A program made the translations under genes and the position numbers. A model generated the notes under the pieces. That model saw only the letters and a program-made list of their open reading frames with translations. It did no database searches and was not told the DNA's origin. Below, in pieces: positions 35,442 through 43,945 of a stretch of DNA of 45,425 nucleotides. The DNA lies in contig CAZIKQ010000010.1 of NCBI GenBank assembly GCA_964540025.1, positions 1 to 45,425 of the forward strand. Reading direction: 5' to 3'. How positions within the stretch are numbered: the first letter of the stretch is position 1; every line of letters begins with the position of its first letter. The stretch is from RGIG250 sp964540025 (lineage in GTDB: Bacteria; Bacillota; Negativicutes; Selenomonadales; Selenomonadaceae).

Positions 35442-36701
35442 ATGCTGATAGAACGCCCCCGGGGAACGAAGGATATACTTCCTGATGCCGTGGGAAATTG
35501 GCGCTATGCCGAAGAAAAGATTCGTGAAATCTGCAAAAAGTACGGTTTCCGGGAAATCAGGACGCCGCTGTTTGAGCATACCGAGTTGTTTCAGCGGGGC
35601 ATTGGTGATACAACGGATGTTGTGGAAAAGGAAATGTACAGCTTTACGGACCGGGGGGGACGCAGTGTTACCCTCCGTCCGGAGAATACCGCCGCCGCTG
35701 TCCGGGCTTATTTGCAGAACAAATTGTACGCCGGCAGCCAGCTGACGAAGCTGTTTTACATCGGCTCCATGTTCCGGTACGACCGCCCCCAGGCGGGACG
35801 CCAGAGAGAATTCCATCAGTTTGGGGTGGAAGCTCTGGGGGTTGCCTCCCCGGCAGTGGATGCGGAGGTCATCCTGCTGGCAACCCGCTTTCTTCAATCC
35901 CTTGGGTTGAAGAACCTGTCCCTTTCAATAAATTCCGTAGGCTGTCCTAAGTGCCGTCCCGTATATCGAAAGGCCTTGCAGGATTTTTTAGCTCCGAAGC
36001 TGGGCGGGATGTGCGATAACTGCAAGTCGCGATTTGACCGCAACCCTCTCCGCCTGCTGGACTGCAAGGAAGAGAAATGCCGCCAGCTCAATGCCGGAGC
36101 GCCGGAAATCGCCGAGTGCCTCTGTGACGAATGCCGCGACCACTTCGAGAAACTCAAGAGCTATCTCACGGCCCTTGGTCTGAAATATGAGCTTGACCCG
36201 CGGCTTGTCCGAGGGCTTGACTACTACACAAAGACGGCCTTTGAAATTAAGTATGATAACCTTGGGGCCCAAAGCGCCGTTTGCGGCGGCGGCCGCTATG
36301 ATGGCCTCGTGGAGGAAATCGGCGGCCCGGCTACCCCGGCCGTAGGCTTTGCGGTTGGACTGGAAAGAGTTCTTCTCGTCCTGGAGGAGCAGGGCCTCCT
36401 GCCGGATACCCCGGAAGGTCTTGATGTTTACCTGGTTTCTCTGGGGGAAGAGGCGAAGCAGGCTGCCTTTGTCATTGCCGATGAGCTCCGTCAGGCAGGA
36501 CTGGTGGTGGAAGCTGATCTGGCCGGACGCAGCATGAAGGCTCAGATGAAATCGGCTGACAAGAGCGGCGCCCGCTTTGCGCTCCTTTTGGGAGACGAAG
36601 AGGTAGCCGGAAATTGCGTTCAGCTCAGAGATTTGCAGGCTGGTACCCAGGAGCCTGTACTACGCAAGGATGTTCTCGCAAGGATTGAATCCCTGAAATA
36701 A
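35442..36701 (+). CDS. hisS: Histidyl-tRNA synthetase
   Basis: A 419-residue class II synthetase. Motif 1, motif 2 (FRYDRPQAGRQREFHQFG) and the histidine-specific signature (LVRGLDYYTKTAFE) with GGGRYDGL are all present, ending in a C-terminal anticodon-binding domain (about 325-415). A cysteine-rich insertion (about 170-230) contains several CxxC pairs, which may bind zinc. GGAGGAG lies 5 nt before the ATG. The gap after hemZ is only 37 nt, with no leader element, so hisS is probably read from the fur-hemZ unit. Confidence 0.96.
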   Translation: MLIERPRGTKDILPDAVGNWRYAEEKIREICKKYGFREIRTPLFEHTELFQRGIGDTTDVVEKEMYSFTDRGGRSVTLRPENTAAAVRAYLQNKLYAGSQLTKLFYIGSMFRYDRPQAGRQREFHQFGVEALGVASPAVDAEVILLATRFLQSLGLKNLSLSINSVGCPKCRPVYRKALQDFLAPKLGGMCDNCKSRFDRNPLRLLDCKEEKCRQLNAGAPEIAECLCDECRDHFEKLKSYLTALGLKYELDPRLVRGLDYYTKTAFEIKYDNLGAQSAVCGGGRYDGLVEEIGGPATPAVGFAVGLERVLLVLEEQGLLPDTPEGLDVYLVSLGEEAKQAAFVIADELRQAGLVVEADLAGRSMKAQMKSADKSGARFALLLGDEEVAGNCVQLRDLQAGTQEPVLRKDVLARIESLK

Positions 36702-36718
36702 GAATTTTCCTGTAAAGC

Positions 36719-36747
36719 TTGTGTAAAGGGACAAAAGCTCTTATAAT
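36719..36747 (+). promoter_or_regulatory. Promoter of aspS
   Basis: TTGTGT (36719-36724), a 17-bp spacer and perfect TATAAT (36742-36747). The roughly 100-nt leader holds two small stems: CGGTC/GACCG (36762-36774) and AGGCGG/CCGCCT (36796-36825). No T-box core is present. Confidence 0.75.
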
Positions 36748-36856
36748 GCAGTAGTTCATATCGGTCAGAGACCGTTATAAATAAAGCTAAATCAGAGGCG
36801 GATCGACAATGTGCTCTGCCCGCCTGTACCTACTATCAATATGAGGTGAAAGAATA

Positions 36857-38659
36857 ATGGAAACTTTGGAAGGTCTTAAGCGCACTCATCACTGCGGTCA
36901 GCTTTCTGACGGCGAGGTGGGGCAGAGCGTAGTTCTTTGTGGCTGGGTATCCCGTCGCCGGGATCATGGTGGTCTGATTTTTGTTGATCTCCGTGACCGC
37001 TCCGGCTACGTTCAGGTTGTCTATGATGAGGCTCAGCTGGGAGAGTCATTCCACAAGGCAGAGACCCTTCGCAATGAGTTTGTAATTGCCGTTGCAGGTA
37101 ATGTCCGCTCCCGGTCTGCTGACACGGTAAACCCGAAAATGGAAACCGGCACGATTGAGGTTGTCTGCACCGAGCTGCGTATCCTCAATAAGGCAAAGAC
37201 GCCTCCCTTCTATATTCAGGATGATTTGGATGTAGATGAAATGCTGCGTCTCAAATACCGCTATCTGGATCTCCGCCGTCCGGAGATGCAGAAGAACCTC
37301 ATTCTCCGCCATCGCGTAACAAAGCTTATGCGCGACTACTTTGACCGAAATGGTTTTCTGGAGATCGAGACTCCCATGCTCTGCAAGTCAACTCCGGAAG
37401 GCGCCCGTGACTTCCTGGTCCCAAGCCGTCTGAACCCTTGCAAGTGGTATGCTCTTCCCCAAAGTCCCCAGATTTTCAAGCAGATCCTCATGGTTGCCGG
37501 CCTGGAGCGTTATTTCCAGATCGTTCGCTGCTTCCGTGATGAGGATCTCCGGGCAGACCGTCAGCCTGAGTTTACCCAGCTTGACGTTGAAATGAGCTTC
37601 GTCGATCAGGAAACCATTCTTAACATCATGGAAGACCTTGTTACAGAGCTTTTTGACAAAGCCTGCCATGACCGCCCCCAGCAGCCCTTCCTCCGCATGA
37701 CTTGGGATGAGGCAATGGAGCGATATGGTTCCGATAAGCCGGATATTCGCTTTGGCATGGAGCTGCAAAATATTTCTGAGTTTCTGAAGGGTTCAGATTA
37801 CAAGGTGTTCACCTCTGTGATTGAAAACGGCGGTCAGGTAAAGTGCATCAAGGTCGATGATTATGCTGATATTCCCCGTCGTGAGCTGGATGGCCTTGTG
37901 GACTATGTCAAGCAGTATGGCGGTAAGGGCATGGCCTGGATTCAGTACAGCAATGAAGGAATAAAGTCGCCTTTCAAGAAGTTCTACAGCGAGGAAACAT
38001 TTGAAGCAATCAGGCAGGCTACCGGCGCCAGGACCGGTGACCTCCTGCTGATAGTTGGCGATAAGCCGTTGGTCGTTGCTCAGGCGCTCGGGGCGCTCCG
38101 CCTTGAGATGGGCCGCCGCCGGGGCCTCATTGATCCTGACAAGCGTTGTTTCCTCTGGGTCGTTGACTTTCCGATGTTCGAATATAGCGAAGAGGACAAG
38201 CGTTGGAAGGCGATGCACCATCCCTTCACTGCCCCCAGAGAAGAAGACGTTCAGTATCTCCAGTCCGATCCGGGCCGGGTAAAGGCAAACGCCTACGACA
38301 TGGTTCTCAACGGGGTAGAAATTGGTGGCGGCAGCCTCCGCATTTACAACAGCGATTTGCAGGAAAAGGTGTTTGAGGCTATCGGACTTACTCCGGAAGA
38401 AGCCCGGGCCAAGTTTGGCTTCATGATGGATGCTTTCGAGTATGGGACTCCTCCCCACGGCGGTATCGCTTTCGGCCTTGACCGCCTTGTCATGCTGATG
38501 GCCAAGCGCAGCTCTATCCGTGATGTAATCGCTTTCCCGAAGACCCAGAGCGCTTCCGACGTTATGAGCCAGGCTCCCAGCGAAGTGGAAGAAAAGCAGC
38601 TTGATGAGCTCTACGTCCGCAACCGGGCCATCGTTAAGAAACAGGCGGAGAAAGAATAA
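36857..38659 (+). CDS. aspS: Aspartyl-tRNA synthetase (bacterial type)
   Basis: A 600-residue class IIb synthetase. An N-terminal OB-fold anticodon-binding domain (about 1-105), the catalytic core with motif 2 (FRDEDLRADRQPEFTQLD), the bacterial GAD insertion (about 290-420) and motif 3 (GIAFGLDRLVMLM) are visible. Whether it is discriminating or also charges tRNA-Asn cannot be read from the sequence alone. GAGGTGA is 7 nt before the ATG. Confidence 0.97.
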   Translation: METLEGLKRTHHCGQLSDGEVGQSVVLCGWVSRRRDHGGLIFVDLRDRSGYVQVVYDEAQLGESFHKAETLRNEFVIAVAGNVRSRSADTVNPKMETGTIEVVCTELRILNKAKTPPFYIQDDLDVDEMLRLKYRYLDLRRPEMQKNLILRHRVTKLMRDYFDRNGFLEIETPMLCKSTPEGARDFLVPSRLNPCKWYALPQSPQIFKQILMVAGLERYFQIVRCFRDEDLRADRQPEFTQLDVEMSFVDQETILNIMEDLVTELFDKACHDRPQQPFLRMTWDEAMERYGSDKPDIRFGMELQNISEFLKGSDYKVFTSVIENGGQVKCIKVDDYADIPRRELDGLVDYVKQYGGKGMAWIQYSNEGIKSPFKKFYSEETFEAIRQATGARTGDLLLIVGDKPLVVAQALGALRLEMGRRRGLIDPDKRCFLWVVDFPMFEYSEEDKRWKAMHHPFTAPREEDVQYLQSDPGRVKANAYDMVLNGVEIGGGSLRIYNSDLQEKVFEAIGLTPEEARAKFGFMMDAFEYGTPPHGGIAFGLDRLVMLMAKRSSIRDVIAFPKTQSASDVMSQAPSEVEEKQLDELYVRNRAIVKKQAEKE

Positions 38660-38700
38660 TTTCTCAATGGCTGACAAAGGCTAAAATATTGATGAAACGG

Positions 38701-38731
38701 GACCCCGGCGATGTTGGGGTCTTGTTTTTTT
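38701..38731 (+). terminator. Terminator after aspS
   Basis: GACCCC (38701-38706) pairs with GGGGTC (38716-38721), followed by TTGTTTTTTT. Confidence 0.85.
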
Positions 38732-38761
38732 GAAAATTTAGAAAAAATAGATTTTGACTTA

Positions 38762-38790
38762 TTGACTTTTTGACGAATTAGTTGTAATAT
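38762..38790 (+). promoter_or_regulatory. Promoter of the hrcA-grpE-dnaK-dnaJ operon
   Basis: TTGACT (38762-38767), a 17-bp spacer and TAATAT (38785-38790). Transcription would start just before the CIRCE operator. Confidence 0.82.
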
Positions 38791-38802
38791 CATGTCAGTC
38801 GG

Positions 38803-38829
38803 TTAGCACTCGGCAAAAAAGAGTGCTAA
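38803..38829. promoter_or_regulatory. CIRCE operator (HrcA binding site)
   Basis: A perfect TTAGCACTC-N9-GAGTGCTAA inverted repeat, matching the consensus CIRCE element. HrcA, encoded directly downstream, would bind it and repress the operon until heat shock. Confidence 0.97.
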
Positions 38830-38860
38830 CAGCCGGGCTTCAAAAGGTAGGTGAGTGTGG

Positions 38861-39892
38861 ATGCTTGATGAAAGAAAGCGCAGGGTGTTGAGCGCTGTGG
38901 TCACGGACTACGTAGCATCAGCTGAGCCGGTAGGCTCCCGCACAATTGCCAGGAAGTATGACTTTGGGGTCAGCCCGGCCACGATCCGGAATGAAATGGC
39001 GGACCTGGAAATGCTGGGTTATCTGGAGCATATCCACACCTCTTCCGGCAGGATTCCATCTTCAAAGGGCTATCGACTCTACGTTGACGATTTGCTGCCA
39101 CCTCAGGAAATGAGCCTCAGTGAAGAGGACAGGAGGCTGATCGACAGCTGGTATAAGGCAAAGGTCAGACGAGTCGATGAGGTGTTTAAGGAGACAGCCA
39201 GAATAATCTCAAAGGTGACAAAAAATGTTTCCCTGCTGTTAGCGCCTCAAATGAGTCAGGCGGCATATCGCTGCTTACAGTTTTTGCCGCTGGATGACAG
39301 CCGGGCCATCGCCGTTCTGATGACAGACGCGGGTTTTGTGGAGAACCGGATCATAGACATACCGCCGGGGGCAACCTTTGAAGACCTGCGCCGGGTAGCC
39401 GGGGTCTTTAATGAGGAATGCGCCGGTCATGCAATTGATGCGATCCATCCCCGAAGTCTGGTGAAAATCCGGCAGGACATAGGTGATCAGGAGCTTTATG
39501 AAGCGGCGCTGGATGTAATCAACCGTTCTTTGGAGGGAGAGAAAAAGGAGCGCCTGTATCTGGGGGGAACGACTCAGATGCTGGCCCAGCCAGAATTTCA
39601 TGATGTAGAAAAAGTCAAGGAAACGCTTATCATGCTGGAGGAAGAACAGCTCCTGAAGGACATTCTTCACGCTCATCGGGGAGAAGGCCTATCGGTGACC
39701 ATCGGCAGTGAGAATAAATACGATGGCGTCAAAGACATGAGCATTATTACTGCCACCTACCATTTGGACGGTGAGCTGTTGGGAACGCTGGCCGTCATGG
39801 GCCCCACAAGAATGGAGTACGGTAAAGCGATCTCAATGCTCAACTATATGAATGACCACATTGCCGAGGTAATAAAACAATTCCGCTGGTGA
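38861..39892 (+). CDS. hrcA: Heat-inducible transcription repressor HrcA
   Basis: A 343-residue HrcA. An N-terminal winged helix (about 1-80: MLDERKRRVL onward, PVGSRTIARKY, SPATIRNEMADLE) binds CIRCE and GAF-like/inserted domains follow. ATG 38861 gives the family N-terminus and has AGGTGA 7 nt upstream; the GTG at 38855 is less likely. It heads the operon under its own CIRCE site (autoregulation), with GroESL feedback being the known family mechanism. Confidence 0.97.
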   Translation: MLDERKRRVLSAVVTDYVASAEPVGSRTIARKYDFGVSPATIRNEMADLEMLGYLEHIHTSSGRIPSSKGYRLYVDDLLPPQEMSLSEEDRRLIDSWYKAKVRRVDEVFKETARIISKVTKNVSLLLAPQMSQAAYRCLQFLPLDDSRAIAVLMTDAGFVENRIIDIPPGATFEDLRRVAGVFNEECAGHAIDAIHPRSLVKIRQDIGDQELYEAALDVINRSLEGEKKERLYLGGTTQMLAQPEFHDVEKVKETLIMLEEEQLLKDILHAHRGEGLSVTIGSENKYDGVKDMSIITATYHLDGELLGTLAVMGPTRMEYGKAISMLNYMNDHIAEVIKQFRW

Positions 39893-39911
39893 CAGTGAGA
39901 GGAGACAGGAT

Positions 39912-40517
39912 ATGGGAATCAATCAGGAAGACATCAAGCTGGACACTGAGCAGGAAAAGGGAACAGTAGATCCGGCGGCTGCCGTGGCTGCTTGTGAAAA
40001 GCAGGCCGAGGAAATGGAAAACCCGGGAGAGGCTTCGGCAGGAGAGAATGTTGAAGCGGAAGTCCTGGAGGAAAGTGAAGTAGATAAGCTAAAGGCAGAA
40101 ATCGCGGAAAAGGATGACAGAATCCTCCGCCAGCAGGCAGAGTTCCAAAATTTCCGCCGCCGTACCCAGAAGGAAAAGGAAGAGCTGGGCAATGTAATCA
40201 AGCAGGATGTACTGAAATCACTTCTGCCGATAATTGACAACTTTGAGCGGGCATTGGCTGCTGAGGCTGTTGATGCGGAAAGCTTGAAAAAGGGCGTTGA
40301 AATGGTTCACAGCCAGCTGATACAGACCTTGCAGGACAAGGGGTTAAAGGCTATCGAAACGGAAGGACAGAAGTTTGACCCCACCTTCCATCAGGCAGTA
40401 ATGCGGATACAGAATCCCGAGCTTGAGGATGGCGCGATCGCCGCAGAGCTCCAGCGGGGCTATATGGTAGGGGATACGGTTATCCGCCCCAGTATGGTCC
40501 AGGTTGTGGCAAACTAG
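39912..40517 (+). CDS. grpE: Nucleotide exchange factor GrpE
   Basis: A 201-residue co-chaperone that releases ADP from DnaK. An acidic disordered N-terminus (about 1-55) precedes a long coiled coil (about 55-105, with EFQNFRRRTQKEKEE) and a C-terminal beta domain (GQKFDPTFHQAVMR, then GYMVGDTVIRPSMVQV). AGGAG lies 7 nt before the ATG. Confidence 0.96.
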   Translation: MGINQEDIKLDTEQEKGTVDPAAAVAACEKQAEEMENPGEASAGENVEAEVLEESEVDKLKAEIAEKDDRILRQQAEFQNFRRRTQKEKEELGNVIKQDVLKSLLPIIDNFERALAAEAVDAESLKKGVEMVHSQLIQTLQDKGLKAIETEGQKFDPTFHQAVMRIQNPELEDGAIAAELQRGYMVGDTVIRPSMVQVVAN

Positions 40518-40611
40518 GATTGTACACCAATATGATGTGATGCCGTGGAATTTGCGGTATTAACATAAATTAAGTAAAACTTTTCTTTGTTAGAAATTGG
40601 AGGAATAAAAA

Positions 40612-42459
40612 ATGGCAAAAGTAATCGGTATTGATTTAGGTACTACAAACTCCGTCGTTTCCGTAATGGAAGGCGGCGAACCAACAGTAATTACAAACCC
40701 GGAGGGCAGCCGGATCACTCCGTCTGTCGTAGGATTTACCAAGGACGGGCAGCGGCTCATCGGCCAGCTGGCCCGCCGTCAGGCGGTCTCCAATCCTGAC
40801 CGCACCATTTCTTCCATAAAGCGCCACATGGGCGAAAAGGATTACAGGGTCACTGTCGACGACAAGTCCTATACTCCCCAGGAAATCTCCGCCATGATCC
40901 TTCAGAAGCTGAAGGGCGATGCCGAGGCATATTTGGGAGAGACGGTCAGCCAGGCGGTTATTACCGTTCCGGCATACTTTAACGACAGCCAGCGTCAGGC
41001 AACCAAGGATGCCGGTAAGATCGCCGGTTTGGAGGTCCTCCGTATCATCAACGAGCCTACCGCGGCAGCGCTTGCTTACGGGCTTGACAAGGTTGATGAA
41101 GAACAGACCATTCTCGTATTTGACCTTGGCGGCGGTACGTTCGATGTATCCATCCTTGAGCTGGGTGACGGCGTGTTTGAAGTTAAAGCGACCAATGGCG
41201 ATACCCACCTGGGCGGCGATGATTTCGACCACCGCGTCGTTGACTGGATGGTCGCTGAGTTTAAACGCGAGAACGGAATTGATCTTTCCGCCGATAAGAT
41301 GAGCGCTCAGCGCCTTGTTGAGGCGGCCGAAAAGGCTAAGATCGAGCTCTCCAGCATGCTCTCCACCAATATCAATCTCCCCTTCATCTCCGCTGGTCCT
41401 GCGGGCCCGCTCCATCTGGACATGACCCTTACCCGGGCAAAATTTGATGAGCTCACTGCCGATCTGGTAGAGCGGACCATGGGGCCCACCCGGAAAGCAA
41501 TGGCTGATGCAGATCTTCAGCCTTCCGATATTCAGAAGATTATTCTCGTAGGTGGTTCCAGCCGTATTCCGGCTGTTCAGAACGCCATCAAGACCTATCT
41601 TGGCAAGGAGCCTAATAAGGGCGTGAACCCGGATGAATGTGTATCGGTTGGCGCAGCAATTCAGGGCGGCGTACTCGCCGGTGATGTCAAGGATGTACTC
41701 CTTCTCGATGTAACTCCGCTGTCCCTTGGTATCGAGACTCTCGGCGGCGTATGCACCAAGATCATTGAGCGCAACACCACGATTCCTACCTCCAAGAGCC
41801 AGATATTCTCCACTGCCGCTGATAATCAGCCCTCGGTTGATATCCACGTTCTCCAGGGTGAGCGTGAAATGGCTGCCGGTAACAAGACCCTCGGCCGTTT
41901 CGAGCTCTCCGATATTCCGCCGGCGCCCCGGGGAGTACCTCGCATTGAAGTCAAGTTTGACATTGACGCCAACGGCATCGTTCACGTATCCGCAAAGGAT
42001 CTCGGCACTGGCAAGGAGCAGAAGATTACCATTCAGTCTGACAGCAACATGAGCAAGGAGGATATTGACCGGATGGTCAAGGAAGCTGAGGCTCATGCAG
42101 CTGAGGACAAGAAGCAGAAGGAAAAGATCGAGATCCGCAACAATGCCGACGCTCTCGTATATCAGGCCGAGAAAGCTCTCACCGATATCGGTGACAAGGC
42201 TGACAAAGCGCAGACCGACAAGATTCGCGCTTCCATCGACAACCTGAAGGAAAAGCTTAAGGGCACTGATGATGAGGCTATCAAGCAGGCTACCGAAGAC
42301 CTTCAGAAACTCATTTACGAGTTGAGCGCCGCCGCATACCAGGCCGCGCAGGCTGCCGGTGGCGCGCAGCCCGGCCAGGAGACGCCTCAGGATCAGAAAC
42401 CGGCTGATGACAATGTTGTGGATGCCGAGTACAAGGTCATGGATGACGACAAAAAGTAA
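40612..42459 (+). CDS. dnaK: Hsp70 chaperone DnaK
   Basis: A 615-residue Hsp70. The N-terminal ATPase (1-~365: GIDLGTTNSVVSV, VFDLGGGTFDVSIL, LVGGSSRIPAVQ) is followed by the hydrophobic linker (DVLLLDVTPLSLG), substrate-binding beta domain and helical lid. The acidic tail ends in DDDKK. GGAGG is 8 nt before the ATG. A 94-nt gap separates it from grpE; a weak TTGCGG-N17-TAAAAC could be an internal promoter but is unconvincing. Confidence 0.98.
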   Translation: MAKVIGIDLGTTNSVVSVMEGGEPTVITNPEGSRITPSVVGFTKDGQRLIGQLARRQAVSNPDRTISSIKRHMGEKDYRVTVDDKSYTPQEISAMILQKLKGDAEAYLGETVSQAVITVPAYFNDSQRQATKDAGKIAGLEVLRIINEPTAAALAYGLDKVDEEQTILVFDLGGGTFDVSILELGDGVFEVKATNGDTHLGGDDFDHRVVDWMVAEFKRENGIDLSADKMSAQRLVEAAEKAKIELSSMLSTNINLPFISAGPAGPLHLDMTLTRAKFDELTADLVERTMGPTRKAMADADLQPSDIQKIILVGGSSRIPAVQNAIKTYLGKEPNKGVNPDECVSVGAAIQGGVLAGDVKDVLLLDVTPLSLGIETLGGVCTKIIERNTTIPTSKSQIFSTAADNQPSVDIHVLQGEREMAAGNKTLGRFELSDIPPAPRGVPRIEVKFDIDANGIVHVSAKDLGTGKEQKITIQSDSNMSKEDIDRMVKEAEAHAAEDKKQKEKIEIRNNADALVYQAEKALTDIGDKADKAQTDKIRASIDNLKEKLKGTDDEAIKQATEDLQKLIYELSAAAYQAAQAAGGAQPGQETPQDQKPADDNVVDAEYKVMDDDKK

Positions 42460-42481
42460 TTTCCCGGCAGAATAACTGATG

Positions 42482-42510
42482 GGGGCGGGGTTTGTCCCGC
42501 CCCTGTTTTA
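42482..42510 (+). terminator. Terminator-like hairpin between dnaK and dnaJ
   Basis: GGGGCGGG (42482-42489) pairs with CCCGCCCC (42496-42503), followed by TGTTTTA. The U-run is short, so it likely attenuates rather than fully stops transcription, lowering dnaJ relative to dnaK. Confidence 0.7.
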
Positions 42511-42525
42511 CAAAGGATTTGAACA

Positions 42526-43665
42526 ATGAGCGAAAAACGCGATTACTATGAAGTCCTTGGCATTCAGAAGGGCGCCACGGAAGCAGAGATAAAGAAAGCG
42601 CACAAAAAGCTCGCCCGCAAGTATCATCCTGATCTTAATCCCGACGATCCGAAGGGCGCCGAGGAAAAGATGAAGGAGATCAACGAAGCAAAGGACGTCT
42701 TGCTGGATCCAAATAAACGGGCCCAGTACGATCAGTTCGGCCATGCCGCTTTTGAGAACGGGATGGGCGGCGGTGGCGGCGGCTTTGGCGGATTCAGCGC
42801 CGGCGGCTTTGGAGACATGGGCGATATATTTGACATGTTCTTCAACGGCGGCCGTGGCGGTTCCCGCCGTCAGGGGCCGCAGCGGGGCGATGATCTGCGC
42901 TTTGATTTGGAGATATCCTTCGAGGAGGCGGCTTTCGGCGTAGAGAAGGAAATCAGCATTCCCCGGACTGAAAACTGCAAAAGGTGCGGCGGTACGGGGG
43001 CTGCTCCGGGAACGTCTCCGGAAACCTGTCCGGACTGCCATGGTCAGGGACAGCAGCAGATAGTGCAGAACACACCCTTCGGCCGTATGGTAAATTCCCG
43101 CATCTGCGGACGGTGCGGCGGCAGCGGCAAGATAGTAAAAACTCCCTGCCCTGATTGCCGCGGCTCGGGTCATCAGCGGGTCACCCGGAAGATAAAGGTA
43201 AAAATTCCTGCCGGGGTAGACGACGGGGCCCGGATCAGAGTCAGCGGTGAAGGCGGGGCAGGCACCCGGGGCGGCGGCTACGGCGACCTTTATGTATATA
43301 CCTTTGTGAAGCCCCATAAGCTCTTTAAGCGGGACGGTGATGATGTCTTCTGTGAGGTTCCGGTTACATTCGTTCAGGCAACCCTCGGAGATAAGGTGGC
43401 AGTCCCCACCCTGGACGGCAAGGTGGAGCTTACCGTGCCTGCCGGTACTCAGTCCGGTACGATACTCCGCATGAAGGGAAAGGGTGTGCCCCACCTGCGC
43501 GGGGGCGGACGTGGAGACCAGCACGTTCGCGTCAAGGTGCTCACTCCGCAGAATTTGAATGCCCGGCAGAAAGAACTTCTGAAGGAGTTTGCTGATATTT
43601 CCGGTGACAAGGTGAATCCGGAGCAAAAGAGCTTCATGGATCAGCTGAAAAAATTCTTCAGCTAA
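42526..43665 (+). CDS. dnaJ: Co-chaperone DnaJ (Hsp40, type I)
   Basis: A 379-residue type I J-protein. J domain with HPD at 34-36, a Gly/Phe-rich region (about 75-120), four CxxCxGxG zinc repeats (CKRCGGTG, CPDCHGQG, CGRCGGSG, CPDCRGSG) and C-terminal substrate-binding domains. It stimulates DnaK ATP hydrolysis. AAAGGA lies 8 nt before the ATG. Confidence 0.97.
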   Translation: MSEKRDYYEVLGIQKGATEAEIKKAHKKLARKYHPDLNPDDPKGAEEKMKEINEAKDVLLDPNKRAQYDQFGHAAFENGMGGGGGGFGGFSAGGFGDMGDIFDMFFNGGRGGSRRQGPQRGDDLRFDLEISFEEAAFGVEKEISIPRTENCKRCGGTGAAPGTSPETCPDCHGQGQQQIVQNTPFGRMVNSRICGRCGGSGKIVKTPCPDCRGSGHQRVTRKIKVKIPAGVDDGARIRVSGEGGAGTRGGGYGDLYVYTFVKPHKLFKRDGDDVFCEVPVTFVQATLGDKVAVPTLDGKVELTVPAGTQSGTILRMKGKGVPHLRGGGRGDQHVRVKVLTPQNLNARQKELLKEFADISGDKVNPEQKSFMDQLKKFFS

Positions 43666-43718
43666 TGCTTGCTACAGAAAAATACCATCGACTGTTTGGG
43701 CTGTGTACCCATAAAAAA

Positions 43719-43767
43719 GAAACCTCCTGTTGCAGAATATTGGAGAACTGCAATGGGAGGTTTTCTT
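43719..43767. terminator. Hairpin terminator between dnaJ and eno (stronger U-run on minus strand)
   Basis: AAACCTCC-TG-TTGCAG (43720-43735) pairs with CTGCAA-TG-GGAGGTTT (43748-43763), a two-part stem with a small internal loop and 12-nt apical loop. The plus strand continues TCTT after its T-run. On the minus strand the stem is followed by CTTTTTTAT, a better terminator, though no minus-strand gene is near. Confidence 0.7.
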
Positions 43768-43878
43768 ATGCCGGGAAAATATACTAAAGTTGCTGCCGAT
43801 GGCAGTATTATTGGTCAAAATTTTCTTAAAACATCCCAAATATTGATGAAATTATTGTGGGAATGTGGTAAACTATAA
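43768..43878 (+). CDS. Possible 36-residue small ORF before eno
   Basis: ATG 43768 has GGGAGG 7 nt upstream (inside the hairpin 3' arm) and opens 36 codons ending in TAA, giving a lysine-rich, partly hydrophobic peptide (MPGKYTKVAADG... to WECGKL). I do not recognise it, and the probable eno promoter lies within it. It may be a chance frame. Confidence 0.25.
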   Translation: MPGKYTKVAADGSIIGQNFLKTSQILMKLLWECGKL

Positions 43879-43879
43879 C
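43869..43879 (+). promoter_or_regulatory. Probable -10 region of eno
   Basis: TAAACT at 43869 preceded by TGG (extended -10 type), or TATAAC at 43874 with TTATTG 16 bp upstream. The exact element is ambiguous. Confidence 0.4.
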
Positions 43880-43945
43880 AAGCAAAGTGTGTCGAGAAAT
43901 CTGTGGAATTTTGACTGATTTTATGAAACTTTAGGAGGCAGTTCA

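Noticed and set aside
40518..40611. Internal dnaK promoter (TTGCGG-N17-TAAAAC)
   Set aside because: Both boxes are poor matches and no second CIRCE element is present, so I did not list it as a feature.
40636..42096. 486-residue minus-strand frame opposite dnaK
   Set aside because: It is antisense to dnaK, with no start context and no motif.
43669..43767. N-terminal half of a TTG-started 69-residue frame after dnaJ
   Set aside because: It reads through the hairpin and has no ribosome-binding site; only the ATG at 43768 has coding-like context.
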